Notes: generated by a model from the letters alone, not told the origin. A stretch of DNA of 64,000 bases from Procambarus clarkii (GCF_040958095.1 NC_091209.1:4239232-4303231); one strand, 5' to 3'; counted from the stretch's first letter, positions 13,346 through 26,355 are shown. A program made the numbers and translations.

Positions 13346-14430
13346 ATGGATAATGTGGTCAAGACTTTAGAGAAAATGGACCTGAAATGGATTATTAAAA
13401 ACAAAGGGGTAGATAGACCATATCAACACTTTCGACAGCCTCCTCCATGGGAAGAATCGAATCTAAAGATAATCATTGAAAGATTACCAGTTAAAATATC
13501 AGCATGTGACCAGCAGAGGCTCAAGAAAGTATTAGAACAACAATGGAAACTATCTCTAGACCTACAACGACTCACATCTTCACAGACGGATCAGTTGATT
13601 AAGAAAAAGGTTCTGCTGGGGCAGCAGTTTACACTACCAACCATGAAGCTTACTGGAGCATGAATAGTGGGTGCTTAACATTGCAGACAGAATTATATGC
13701 CCTGAAGGAGGCAATAAACTATACAATTGAGAATAATTTACATGATGTCATCATTCATACAGACTCTAAATCTTTGTTCCAGTCATTCTTATCCAATCAG
13801 CACAGAGATAATATACAACTCCTCACAGAAATTCAACATATAGGAAAAGAAGCCCATAATCGAGGGCTGTCAGTCACCCTAAATTGGATACCAAGTCACA
13901 TTGGCATAGATGGTAATGAAAAGGCAGACTCACTAGCAAAAACTGCCACTGCTCTACCTGTTGTACAGGTTCAAATACCTCCAAGTTTCTTACAGATTAT
14001 GGAGCAAATCAAGAAGAAAATATTCTCATGAATCAAAAGTCGCCACAGAGCCAAAGTAGCGGAAGGAAGATCCACTGCGGTATGGTACGAACAAGCCACT
14101 GGTTACTCCTCTTTCAAGCCTGGCAAAAAGATATCCAGAGATATTGCAGTAGCCATACACAGACTCGGACTTGGTTACAAGTGCTGCTGGGAGGTAATGA
14201 ATTCAATAGTTAAAGAGTGTCACATCTGTGAAACTGAAGCAGAGGCGCCACTATTGCACTACTTACTGGAATGTGAAGCTACTGAAGCCCTGCACATCAA
14301 ACTCAACATTAATCTAACGACAGCAGCTGCATTAGATGCATATTCAACCGCGACTACAATGATTAGAAAAGCTGTTGAAGAATGGGACTCATTAGTGAGC
14401 ATTATGCATCTACATCCGCCACCAAGATAA
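13346..14430 (+). pseudogene. I-like LINE RNase H and C-terminal region (left arm)
   Basis: RNase H signatures: IFTDGS-like start (about 13575, out of frame), LQTELYALKEA (catalytic Glu, about 13690), HTDSKSLFQ (catalytic Asp, about 13757) and WIPSHIGIDGNEKAD (about 13885-13930). A CHICETEAEAPLLHYLLEC zinc-binding block follows at 14220-14275. Four frame changes break the reading. Past the stop, 14431-15299 holds no supported gene. Confidence 0.85.
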
Positions 14431-15299
14431 TGTTAATAAAACAAGATTAAAACCAGTGCACTAAAACAGAAGCGATAAATAAGCAGGGAAAAAGGAGAAA
14501 TCCCCTCCTCCATTTAAACTTAGACTCAAATATCACAGTGTTAAATGAAGGGAGTGTCTGTACTATGGGGCCTAGTATTATCTGGATGTAGGGGCAATAG
14601 TAAGCATTAAGAGTTATCAAAGTCAGCTTAGGGCAGGAAGACCACGTGGTTCCACTGGGACCCCCTTTAGAATAGCTAGTAATATAAACACTAAGAACAC
14701 CTACTACACACAAAGTATAATACTCTACACATAGAACACGTGTATGCCAGAAAATGAATAATGTACACAGTATATACTTAGCTTGAACAAGACACAGAAA
14801 TAAGGAAACGAGGAGGAAGGGTAGGAGGATCCTATCCACCCAACGCAAGCTCAGATAAAGATCGAGTCTCAGTTTCCTTCCCCCCAGCTGGCTCGCTGCC
14901 GGCAGACTGCTCAACTAATCGTACCGCAGCCCTATACCAAGTTTACTCAAGTTTACATTACAAATGATTAGAAAGTATTAGTAAACATAGTTAGTGCCTA
15001 TGTTATTATTTAATAATCAACCCCAAGCTCAGTCTTAAATGCTCTTTGAAAAACAAGAATAGTCTTACGTCTGGCAGGGAAGATACAAACAAGTGCACCT
15101 CGTGATGCGTTTTCAATACTAAAAGGCAGTTTATTAGCTCAATTTTGACCTCTGGTTTCCACTGAGGAACCCAGGGTCATAACACTCAGGAAAAAGGTTA
15201 TCATGTATAACCAAACTCAATTACGGGCTCACCATAGCCCGTGCTACATAGACACTTCGTCCTGAGTAGCTAAATCTGAAACAACAACAACCTCAGTGA

Positions 15300-15535
15300 T
15301 ACACAGCAGACTACAGACACCCAACAACTCGACGTCCTCCAGAACCGGCGTTTCTTCCGCCTAGGGAGGACGTACCATGCGAATCTAGTATCAGTCTCTA
15401 GGCGACAGCGAGAGCATCGGGGAGAGCTTTGTTCTTACCACCAGAGGTTCAGACACCAAGCCCGCAACTGTAGGGCTCCTTGTTCCTGGTCGGGAAACTA
15501 CTTCGGCGGAGACTGATAACAGCCAGTGACATCCC
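15300..15535 (+). pseudogene. Gypsy gag, zinc-knuckle part (left arm)
   Basis: Reads LCSYHQRFRHQARNCRAPCS around 15430-15490, the CCHC-like knuckle at the end of Gag in this kind of Gypsy element. It resumes the gag interrupted by the LINE. Only partly open. Confidence 0.7.
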
Positions 15536-15558
15536 CCCATTTCAAACATTACACTGCT

Positions 15559-17230
15559 CTACATATCTGACATCATAACCAAACACCGTTTCCTCGTTGA
15601 CACAGGTGCAGCAGCTAGTGTGTTGCCTCCCCCACTGGTCAAACCATCCCGTACTCCTGGTTTAGACTTACGTGCCGCCAATGGTACGTCCGTCCGTACA
15701 TATGGGACCCGCGCCCTGGTTCTCGATTTCGCCTCTCTGGGTCGCTTTTCGTGGACTTTCCTCATAGCGGATGTGGAACAACCCATTCTTGGATGGGATT
15801 TCCTGCAACACCATCGACTTATTGTGCATCCCGCAGGTGCAGTACTTCGAGCCTCTCCTAGTACCTCTACACAGGTTAACAGCGTCACCCCAGTCGCATC
15901 TACGGAACTTCAAGCACTCCTGGATGAATTCAAAGATGTGACCCAACCCGCCAGCCCTCGACCTGAAGTGTAATATACGATTACGCATCATATTACTACA
16001 ACGGGAGCACCTACCTTCGCTAGACCACGCTGCATGGCACCGGAACGATTAGTGGTTGCACGTGCTGAGTTCAACAAACTACAGGAGGCAAGAATAATCC
16101 GCCCTTCGAACAGTCCATGGGTTTCACCTCTCCATATGGTCCCGAAAACAGCCCCAGGGGAATGGCGCCCTTGCTGGGACTACAGGGCTCTCAACGTTCG
16201 TACTCTGCCGGATCGCTACCCAATACCACACCTCCAGGATTTCTCACAGGGATAGAGCAACGCAACCGTTTTTTCGAAAATTGACCTTGTGCGGGCATTT
16301 CACCAGATCCCTGTGGAACCGGCAGACATTCCGGAAACAGCGATCACAACACCTTTTGGACTGTTTGAATTCCTCCAGATGCCTTTTGGTCTACGGAATG
16401 CAGCCCAGACATTCCAACGCTTCATCGACCAAGTAGTTAAGGACGTTCCTTTTTGCTATGCCTACATTGACGATCTGCTGGTGGCTAGTACATCACCAAC
16501 AGAACATCTGCTACACCTCCGACTCCTTCTCACCCGTCTGCGCAACTTCTGCTTGCAGCTCAACTCCGAGAAGTGTATTTTCCATGTTCCAGAGCTGGAT
16601 TTCTTGGGACACCGTGTGTCAGCAGCAGGGGTCCAACCACTAGAGAAGAAAATCGAGGCAATCAAGGAATTCCCGCGCCCATCCATTCCAAAGAAGTTGC
16701 AAGAATTTCTTGGTGTGGTGAATTTTTATCATCGATTCATCCCACATTGTTCGGACATCTTGCGACACTTGTACGACCTCTTACGTGGTCGGAAACACAC
16801 GTCCCATCATCCATTGGAGTGGACTCCCCAGGCAGAGACAGCATTCACCGACATAAAACACAAGCTCACGGAATTCACCTTACTCGCACACCCAGTGTCT
16901 GACGCTCCCACCAATCTATCTACCGACGCTTCAAACACAGCTATTGGTGCTGTACTACAACAGCTCATTGAAGGAGAATGGCGCCCAATTGCATTCTTTT
17001 CAGCGCGCCTGTCACCCCCTGAAGAGAAATACAGCACTTTTGATTTGCTCGCCATCTACGCAGCCATACAACATTTCCGGCACTTCCTCGAGGGGCGGAA
17101 TTTCCACATCCTCACAGACCACAAACCCCTCACGTATGCACTGGCGGCCAAGGGTGATGGTCACTCTCCTCGAGTAGCCAACCACCTGGGATTTATCTCC
17201 CAATTTACCTCGGATATCCACCATGTCTAA
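15559..17230 (+). pseudogene. Gypsy protease, reverse transcriptase and RNase H (left arm)
   Basis: Protease: [13 protein letters not shown] (catalytic DTG, about 15590) and PILGWDFL (about 15782). RT: PYRALN-type WDYRALN (about 16175), [13 protein letters not shown] (about 16280), QMPFGLRNA (about 16375), YIDDLLVAS (catalytic DD, about 16466) and FLGHRVS. RNase [15 protein letters not shown] (about 16918) and [13 protein letters not shown]. In-frame stops: TAA at 15970-15972 (the right arm has CAA), TAG at 16253-16255 and TAA at 17228-17230; the last two are shared with the right arm. Not functional as it stands. Confidence 0.93.
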
Positions 17231-18725
17231 GAAACTAACAATATCATAGCCGATGCACTGTCTCGATCCACCATAAACCACGTCGTGAAAAACCCAGCTC
17301 AGGTGGACTATTGTGTAATCGGCAAAGCACAACGGGAAGTCCCTGATCTGCAGCGATTACGAACATCTGACACAGCTCTCCGGTTCATCGAGATTCCCAT
17401 GGAAGGTGGCGGTAGTATAATCTGTGACACCTCACGGACGGGAGCACATAGGCCCTACATTCCTGCCCAGTTTCGCTGGAAAACGTTCTCAGTATTTCAC
17501 TCCTTAACACACCCAGGAGTACGTGCTTCCGTCTTCCGTTGGAAGCACATACTCTACGTGCTACTACGTGTTAGAAAGTACTAACGGAGCATATCGTATG
17601 GCAAGGAATCAATGCCGATGTTCGACGATGGACTCGCTCATGTCTCTAGTGCCAGCGAGCGAAAACACATAGACACACAAAGAGCCCACTTCAACAGTTC
17701 CCGTTACCTTCTGACTGTTTCGAGGTGGTGCACGTAGACATCGTTGGACCGTTACCGTCGGTAAGAGGATATTCTTATCTACTCACCTGCATCGATCGAT
17801 TCTCCAAATGGCCGAAAGCAATCCCATTGATCAACATCTCAGCTGAGTCAGTGGTCCAGGCTTTCCTCTCTGGATGGGTCGCCCGTTTTGGCAGCCCCTC
17901 TGTCCTCATCACCGATCAAGGACGACAGTTCGAATCATATCTATGGAAGGAACTTATGGAATTCCTCAGCACCACACACAATCAAACCACAGCATACCAC
18001 CCTGAGTCGAACGGAATGGTAGAACGCTTTCATAGACAACTAAAAGCTGCCCTAAGAGCTCAAGCACGCCCTGATGATTGGATAGACAACCTTCCATTAG
18101 TCTTGCTTGGCATTCGTTCGGCCACGAAGGAGGGCAGTGGATTCTCGGTAGCAGACTTAGTATATGGATTTAGCCTGCGGCTTCCGGGCGAATTCTTAAC
18201 CCCGACGCCACTCATCACATCCCCAGCCCCACTTTTGTCCAGAAATTACGGGCGGCCATGACAAGCATTCAGCCTACACCACTATGCCAACCGACAACTC
18301 ATGCTACGTATGTGCCTCATGAGCTCCACACAACTGAACACGTGTTTGTAAGAGTCGACGCTGTTCGACGCCCTCTACAGTCACCTTACGAAGGACCATT
18401 TAAAGTGGTTGCTCTAACACCGAAGTTCTTCACCATTGAACGCCGAGGACAGCGGGTAAACATCTCCATCGATCGCCTTAAACCAGCACACTGTGACGCT
18501 GCCCCAGACATCCCTCCAGAGACACATCCGCCGACTATGCCGTTCACTTTTCGACCACAGGTACCACAGCACCGCCACCCACGACAACGGACGACCCTGT
18601 ACGACCTCCCATCCTACAACCCCAGTTACCAGCTGCACCACCATCTAATCCTACGACGACAGACGATCCTGTGCGACTTCCCACCCTACGACCCCAGTTA
18701 GATGACATCAGCGAAGAGGAGGAAG
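17231..18725 (+). pseudogene. Gypsy integrase (left arm)
   Basis: A zinc-binding region with HPGVRAS (about 17510), then the core: HVDIVGPLPSVRGYSYLLTC (first Asp, about 17729), LITDQGRQF (second Asp, about 17913) and NGMVERFHR (Glu, about 18010), i.e. the D,D-35-E triad. The C-terminal region is PLQSPYEGPFKVV with RVNISIDRLKPAH. Frameshifts lie near 17580-17700 and 18250. After 18700 come a low-complexity Pro/Thr-rich tail and the polypurine tract (18808-18831). Confidence 0.92.
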
Positions 18726-18835
18726 TTAACTTTGAGGGTTATACAACGCGAGCAGGGCGTACAATTCACCGACCAGCTAGGTTCCTTGATCAAGTGTTTT
18801 TCCTTTCAAAAAGGAGGAGTTGGGAGGGGGAGTTC

Positions 18836-19374
18836 TGTAGCAAGTAGATTATCCCAATAATATACTCGCTCCAAGCGCATTAGTCTAATGAGAGAAGCAA
18901 AGCTCTTCTTGGTACTAATTATGGAACTCAAACCTTTCCCAACTTTCACATACTATTCCTGTCAACCTTTGGAGAATGGTGAGGTGTTGCCCGAGCATAT
19001 AAGCAGCAGAGTGGCGAATAATAACTCGACGGGAGACATCTCCCGTCACGCAGGGTGCAGTCGCACCTCCACAGATCTCCAGTATCAGCTCTTGATACTG
19101 ATAATGGCTCAAAAGGGCCACCACTTACGGGCTATTCATGCCCGTACCATCTTTTGGGTGGCTTAATCTTCATCAATCAATCATCGAATAATAACTATAC
19201 TTTCAAGTGTGGTCTAGAACAGACACTTGCGAGATACTGTACCGACGCTCAGTGCGCTCAACTCACACCAAAGTATCACCTGCGAACTTCTGTATATTCG
19301 ACCAAATATATATATATTATCTTAGTGTTTGTGTTTATTGTCACCATACTTTACGTACCAATAGAACCGTTACA
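18836..19374 (+). repeat. Gypsy 3' LTR (left arm)
   Basis: Runs from TGTAGCAAG, just after the polypurine-rich aaggaggagttgggaggggg, to ...CCGTTACA: 539 bp with TG..CA ends. It contains a 158-bp insertion (19027-19184). Without that and its duplicated target the LTR would be about 369 bp. An aagtatcacc...tatata region near 19310 may be promoter-related. Confidence 0.88.
19027..19184 (+). mobile_element. 158-bp retroposon inside the 3' LTR, with 12-bp target duplication
   Basis: Flanked by cgaataataact at 19015-19026 and 19185-19196. The insert has three successive small hairpins (gacgggag/ctcccgtc, agtatcag/ctgatact-type, acgggc/gcccgt) and ends in atcaatcaatcat. It looks like a SINE or tail-only LINE product. 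Its terminal hairpin resembles the one near the end of the nested LINE (about 15225). The mirror is at about 33537-33695. Confidence 0.75.
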
Positions 19375-20462
<1,088 letters not shown>

Positions 20463-20630
20463 AATCATTTCATCATGCTGGGCCACGCGAGTATCATTTT
20501 TGCGTCAAGCTTAAATAGTCCCCACTGGTTCGAATCCTTCAATGGTAAAGAGTTTTCTGATGAATGTTAGCTTGGGGACCATTCATGCACAAATGATACT
20601 CACGTGGCCCCAGCATGATGAAGTAATTTG
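20463..20630. mobile_element. Short terminal-inverted-repeat element (left arm)
   Basis: Arms of about 35-40 bp: atttcatcatgctgggccac...gagtatcat at the left and its near-complement atgatactcacgtggccccagcatgatgaa at the right, about 165 bp overall. The interior has ggttcgaatcc, which resembles a tRNA B-box. It may be a MITE or a SINE-derived fold-back unit. The mirror is at 32088-32255. Confidence 0.7.
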
Positions 20631-20995
20631 TTGAAATATATATATGTGCCCAAAATGATCAACAAGAAACATATACACTTCTTCCTTTACACATTCAATA
20701 TGTTACCAGACGTACACACTAATACTTTTATGACTAGATACATAAACATCATTGGCAATAGACTTCCAGAGAATTCAACAAAGTACAATCTCGGTGCAAA
20801 ATTCTTATATCTCCTCAGAATATCATCAATCTTTCCACTGTGATACATCCAGGCAATTTGTTCAGGAACAGTCCTTATTTTGGTGTTTCTATATACATTA
20901 TGCATTAATCAACGGGCAATCAAGAACATAATGGTGTGAGAGTGTGTATGTGATAACACCACATAGTTTACACTTCGTGTCATTTTCATTAACAT

Positions 20996-21199
20996 GCAGG
21001 CGATGAGTCACAATAACGTGGCTGAAGTATGTTGACCAGACACACACTAGAAATAGGCCTGCTGCAGTTCTCATTACTACTTTCCCTACACCTGACTTTC
21101 CTCCTCAGCTCTCTCTTGCCTATTTAATGCCTGTCCCTACCTGTCCTCATCACAATCGACTTGAGAATGGTCCAGGACGGACCGAAACGTCGTCGTCTC
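20996..21199 (+). mobile_element. 204-bp hammerhead-bearing unit inserted in LINE (left arm)
   Basis: Flanked by an 11-bp duplication ttcattaacat at 20985-20995 and 21200-21210, and splitting the LINE reading VNE. Its right end carries the hammerhead-like core described at 21161-21197. It has no coding capacity. It may be a non-autonomous Penelope-derived or retrozyme-like unit. Confidence 0.8.
21161..21197 (+). ncRNA. Hammerhead-like core, family 2 (left arm)
   Basis: TTGAGAA, T, stem II GGTCC/GGACC with loop AGGAC, GAAA, then ACG-TCGT-CGT-C, which can form a 3-bp stem III ending in a GTC cleavage-type triplet. As in the Penelope tails, core positions 3 and 8 are U and A instead of C and G. 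No clear stem I partner exists within this copy. Confidence 0.5.
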
Positions 21200-22800
21200 T
21201 TCATTAACATCTATTCCATATTCTCAGTAATATTTGTAAACAAGCCTGAGCCGTATGTGTATTGAATCACTCCAAGCATTTCTCCTTTTACCATAAGAGA
21301 AATGGGTGTTTTGACTCACACACATGTAGTGCTGCATGGTTTGGCTTCCCTCATACATTATACCTCTCCTCGCCATTTCTGCTTGTGCCTGAATATTTTT
21401 TTTATTATTCTTATTTGTCTCATTGTTAAAACACATTCAAAGTCAACTTGAGGTCTTGATGTGGCGTGTTTGGCCAGGTCATCCGCCACGTTGAGCACTA
21501 TTGCTACAAGAGATAGACTCCACATGAATTTCACTTTGTGACCTTTCAGCTGTATCTCATTTATCCTTTCTTACAATTCTCAACTATTGACATAAATATT
21601 GGATTTCGACTGTTTAAGGAATCAAGTGCTCCTCGGCTATCGACATATACGAAAACATCTTTTTCGTCTTGACGTACTTCCTCCAAACCAGCCAGAATGG
21701 CCTGCAGTTCAGCTTGTGTGGATGATATATATAATTACCAAGTCGAAGTACAATTTTCCTGCCCACAGTTACAAACTCAGTATATTCCCTTATTAGGACA
21801 CCACACTGCCCTGCCATCTTCCACCACCGACCCATCACAATATACATGTAAACTATTGCCTCTTAGTAATCCAGATAACATGCTTCCATACTAATACCGT
21901 AATTGTCCTGGTTCATGCTGAATCTTTTTCTCCATGAGGGGTACAATTTCTTCTTCTATTTTATGTACTTTCTAATGAGCAGACCAATTACACTGTCGAG
22001 AGGGTTTGCAGCAGTCAAGTACATCGTATTTCCTGAGGTCATTAGCTTATCCCCTCATGTAGCATGTCTCTCTCTATTTCCTGGAAGTGTTGTACATCAC
22101 TCAAGCAATTGTGATCGCTGTGAAAGAGCTTATGTTCTCCTCTCCTTGTGAAGAGAATAGATACTCTAGTATTAATGTCACTATCAATATCATACACACT
22201 CAGTAAGTTTAATTCCATTCTCATTATTTCAATCGTTGCATTTCTTTGACATCCAAGAATAATCCTCATAGCCTCGTTCTGTATCAGCTCCAGGGTTTTT
22301 AATTCTGCCTTGTCCTGTGTAAGACAAAACGGGTGCTGCATAGTCTATCAGGGATCAAACAGTGATTATGTATAACATCCTAAAGATAGGTACCCCAACA
22401 CCTGCACCAGATAATGCTAGCGCCTTTAGAAGATGCAGACGGGCTATACATAAGGTGCTGATATGAGTTATTTCAGCATTTTAACTCTCACACGTGTATC
22501 CAACATATATGCCCAGATACTTAAACTTCTGAACACGGTTTAGTCCCTAACCATTTAGAGTGTTATATTTCTTTGTTTCAATACCAATATTTAGTTTTAC
22601 CTGCATTTATAACTAAGCCTAACTTGTGACAGGTTGTACCAAGAATGTTAAGAGCAGTTTGAATCATGTTTCCAGCAATGCCTTGTATAAGAGGGTCATC
22701 AGCATATATTATCATCGAGACTCCTGGTGTGGGGAAATATACCAGGATTGATATAACAAGGAGAATCACATAGAAACAAAAATGTGATTACTAGAACCAT

Positions 22801-23169
22801 GAACTTAGAACTAAATAATTACTCTTATTGTTAAAGTGCAAAACAAAAGCTCTTAGCTGAGTGCAAGGTTCCTATGGTGGAGTGTAAGTCCACTCCTTTG
22901 TGACCTTCATACTGGTAATATGCTGTAACAGGTAGGGTCCTTAGGCTGATCTGGCTCATAAATTGCAGAACTTAATATACTTGCAAGTACACCCACACAT
23001 TTAACATGTGATTTTTACATGGATATGACAAAACAGTTCTATGACTGCAAGCACTAGTAAGGTTCATGATCTAGGATCTGAACTATACACTCTCTAGCCT
23101 AGTCCTAGAATAGCTGTGCTGTTGTACACAAGGTATAATTATACAAGGTTTTGTATGTAAATTTGCATG
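22801..23169. other. Intron segment without recognised content (left arm)
   Basis: No ORF, repeat unit or RNA gene that I can support. Confidence 0.5.
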
Positions 23170-23434
23170 CAAAAATTATTATATGTACAAGAGTTTTTTA
23201 CATTCTTGTAAAGCCACTATTACGCGTAGCGTTTCGGGCAAGGTCCTTAACCCTAATTTCCCCGGAATACGACCCCGCCGAATCGTTTAACAACCAGGTA
23301 CCCATTCACTGCTGGGTGAACAGAGGCTACAGTTAAGGATTGGCGCCCGGTCAATCCTCCCCGGCCAGGATTCGAACCCAAGGCAAGGCGCTTGCGAAAC
23401 GCCAGGCGAGTATTTACCACTGCGCCACGGAGAC
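23170..23434 (-). repeat. tRNA-derived SINE (left arm)
   Basis: On the minus strand it begins gtctccgtggcgcagtggta, with an A-box (tggcgcagtggta...), an anticodon-arm-like region and a B-box ggttcgaatcc, followed by a unique body (attgaccgggcgcc..., gggttaaggacc) and an AT-rich tail. It is one A shorter than the right-arm copy (29281) in the ggtaaaatac run. It is a tRNA-derived retroposon, not a working tRNA gene. Confidence 0.85.
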
Positions 23435-23837
23435 TGCTCATAATAAAATGAGGACTGCATGTAATAAAATAAACGAACTTCATAAATTAAAATAATGGAT
23501 AAGGCAATTAAATGTATGAAAAGTTAAAGTAAATAATTATATACACAAGATATAAATATCCCGCAATAAAGGTGGTTCATTCACTGAAAAGATTATGTCA
23601 GACCTTACTAGATGATGAGGCGTTGCCTCGCTGCCTAACGACTCTCAATTTATATATGGATGTATTAATGTTATAATGCATGCTAATTTGGCCAAATCTA
23701 AGCTCTAAAACAATTAATAACTTATTCAGAAATTGAGACCCGGAGCCTATCTGACAGTAGCCAGATGATGTTTCTGTTGCTGAGACAAGGCTCTATATTT
23801 TAATGATGAATATAGCAGCTTGATGATGATAATTTGG
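23435..23837. other. Intron segment (left arm)
   Basis: AT-rich, with no recognised feature. Confidence 0.5.
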
Positions 23838-26355
23838 ATGTCACATGCTTGGAGCGGCCCGCAGGCCCACATACCCACCACAGCCCGGCTGATCCAGAAC
23901 TTCTCTTAGAAAACAATTCAGTTTTCTCTTGAAGATGTCCAAGGTTGTTCCGGCAATATTTCTTATAGTCGCTGGGAGGACGTTGAACAACCGCGGACCT
24001 CTGATGTTTATACAGTGTTCTCTGATTGTGCCTATGGCATCTCTGCTCTTCACTGGTTCAATCTTGCATTTTCTTCCATATCGTTCACTCCAGTACGCTG
24101 TTATTTTACTGTGTAGATTTGGGACCTGCCCCTCCAGTATTTTCCATGTGTATATTATTTGGTATCTCGTCTCCTTTCTAGAGAGTACATTTGGAGAGCT
24201 TTGAGACGATCCCAATAATTTAGGTGTTTTATCTCGTCCATGCGTGCCGTATATGTTCTCTGTATTCCCTCTATTTCAGCAATCTCTCCTGCTCTGAAGG
24301 GGGAAGTGAGTACTGAGCAGCACTCGAGACGGGACAACACAAGTGACTTGAAGAGTACAACCATTGTGGTGGGATCCCTGGATTTGAAAGTTCTCGTAAT
24401 CCATCCGAGCATTTTTCTGGCTGACGCAATATTTGCTTGGTTATGCTCCCTAAACGTTAGATCGTCGGACATCATTATTCCCAAATCCTTGACATGCTGT
24501 TTTTCTACTATGGGAAGATTCGATAATGTTTTGTACCCTGTATTATGTTTCAGATCCTCATTTTTGCCGTACCTGAGTACCTGAAATTTATCACTGTTAA
24601 ACATCATGTTATTTTCTGCTGCCCAATCGAAAACTTTGTTGACATCTGCTTGTAGTTTTTCAATGTCTTTAGCAGAGGTAATTTTCATGCTGATTTTTGA
24701 GTCATCTGCAAAGGATGACACGAAGCTGTGACGTGTATTTTTGTCTATATCTGATATGAGAATAAGGAACAGCAGTGGTGCAAGGACTGTACCTTGAGGT
24801 ACAGAGCTTTTAACATCGCTTGGACTCGATTTTATTTGATTGACTGTTACTCTTTGTGTTCTGTTCGACAGGAAATTGAGTATCCAGCGTCCTACTTTTC
24901 CAGTTATTCCCATTGACCTACTTTTGTGAGCTATCACCCCATAGTCACATTCGTCGAACGCCTTTGCAAAGTCTATGTATACAACATCTGCATTTTGCTT
25001 TTCTTCTAGAGCTTGTGATTTTGTCATAACTGTGACAGACAGGATCTTCCCGCTCTAAATCCATGTTGTCCTGGGTTAAGCAACTCATTGTTTTCAATAA
25101 AACTAGAAATTTGTTTCCTAATCACTCTTTCAAACACTGTTATTATGTGTGATGTTAGTGCAACTGGCCTATAGTTTTTTGCCAAGGCTTTACTCTCTCC
25201 CTTGTGCAACGGAGCTATATCTGCAGATTTAAGTACTGCTGGTATCTCCCCTGTATCCAGGCTCTTTCTCCATATTACGCCGAGTGCTCTCGCTACTGGT
25301 ACTTTACATTTCTTTATGAATATTGAATTCCATGAGTCAGGCCCAGGAGCTGAGTGCATAGGCATATTGTCAATTTCTCTTTCAAAGTCTTCCGAGTTTG
25401 TGGTAATATCCGTTATATTATCTGCAGCTTGAATGTCATTCATAAAGAAGCTGTCTGGGTCATCAACTTTCATGTTGTGTATTGGTGTGCTAACATAGCC
25501 TCATACTGGCTTCTTAGAATTTCACTAATCTCTTTGTTGTCCACTGTGTACGTACCTTCATTTGTAATTAACGGTCCAATACTGGTCGAGGTTTTTAATT
25601 TTGATTTCGCGTATGTGAAAAAATATTTCGAATTTTTCTTTATCTCTTGTATCGCTTTCTGTTCCAATTCCATATCCTCAGACTCATATGATCGCTTCAA
25701 CGTTTGTTCTATTTCTTCGATCTCCCTGCTTAGGCTTATTTTCCTTGCTTGTGATAGTTGTGTCTGCCGAAGCATTTCCGGTATTTTTTTCCTTCTCCTG
25801 TACAGTCGTCTGCGTTCTCTTTCTAGAGTGGTCCTCTTTCTGCCCCTCCTCACAGGCACGTGCTTCAAGCAGACCTTGTAAGCTTCAGCTGTCAGTTGAG
25901 CTATTCCCTGTGTGGGAGTTTTGTCGCTTAAGACCGTCTCCCATTAAATGGTTGCAAGGTCTACATTTATTTTTTCCCAGTTGATCCTCTTATTGTTGAA
26001 ATTGAATTGATTGAATATTCCTTCTCGCTTGTTGGGTCTCTTAGACCTACTACCGTTATTTATGCTAGTTCACACTTCAATGAGCTTATGGTCTGAGTAT
26101 GAAGTATCTGAGATTGTAATGTCTCTGATTAGTTCATCATTGTTTGTGAATAACAAGTCATCTTCTTGTTGTTGATAGTAGGTGCAGTTTGCATGAAGGG
26201 TTTGTCCTTCCGATGACTGCACCAGTACTGACGTTGGTGGACGCGTTTATGTTGAGGATGATCGGAGCTACCAAGGTGCTTGTTGCGTTGTGCTGTAGAT
26301 AGAGGAGCGGTGATTAAAACAGAGGTGTGTGTTGTAGGGAGACTTGCCGCACCGC
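23838..26355 (-). pseudogene. Jockey/CR1-like LINE cut at the palindrome centre (left arm)
   Basis: From the centre outward: the end of an endonuclease domain (SDHKLIEV, about 26090), a basic linker, RT fingers (APGPDSWNS, KGESKALAKNYRPVALTS), the palm (VVYIDFAKAFD, about 24965; SVPQGTVLAPLLFLI; SFADDSKISM, about 24700) and a C-terminal connection region. Frameshifts near 25470 and 25025 are shared with the right arm. A one-base loss at about 24180 (aaaggagac against aaagagagac) occurs only here and splits the RT. The 5' part of the element is absent because the palindrome turns back. Confidence 0.9.

Larger units (their letters stand above)
12479..15299 (+). mobile_element. I-like LINE nested in Gypsy gag (left arm)
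   Basis: 5'-truncated non-LTR element. RT palm to thumb is at 12480-13285, RNase H at about 13540-14031 and a CCHC-type C-terminal region at 14197-14430. It ends in a long 3' stretch (14431-15299) with a hairpin (acgggctcaccatagcccgt, about 15225) and an (AAC)n tail (15283-15292). The combination RT plus RNase H plus CCHC is that of the I group. I could not define a target-site duplication. Confidence 0.75.
11816..19374 (+). mobile_element. Gypsy-type LTR retrotransposon, broken (left arm)
   Basis: Order: 5' LTR remnant, primer binding site, gag with a nested LINE, protease, RT, RNase H, integrase, polypurine tract, full 3' LTR. The order PR-RT-RH-INT is that of Ty3/Gypsy elements, and no envelope gene is seen. 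The ORFs carry several stops and frameshifts. Most are shared with the right-arm copy (33347-40893), so they predate the palindrome. The 5' LTR is lost into (TA)n. Confidence 0.92.
20680..22800 (-). pseudogene. I-like LINE, broken (left arm)
   Basis: From high to low coordinates: an RT fragment with MIIYADDPLIQGIAG (catalytic YADD, about 22705), a thumb region with LELIQNEAMRIILGCQR, RNase H pieces (VYVDSRGALDSL, about 21640), then a C-terminal zinc-type block CKLCGVITYTLSH (about 20950) and a final YRNTKIRTVPEQIAWMYH tail. Frameshifts are numerous and the 5' half is absent. It is interrupted by a 204-bp unit at 20996-21199. The mirror is at 29930-32040. Confidence 0.82.
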
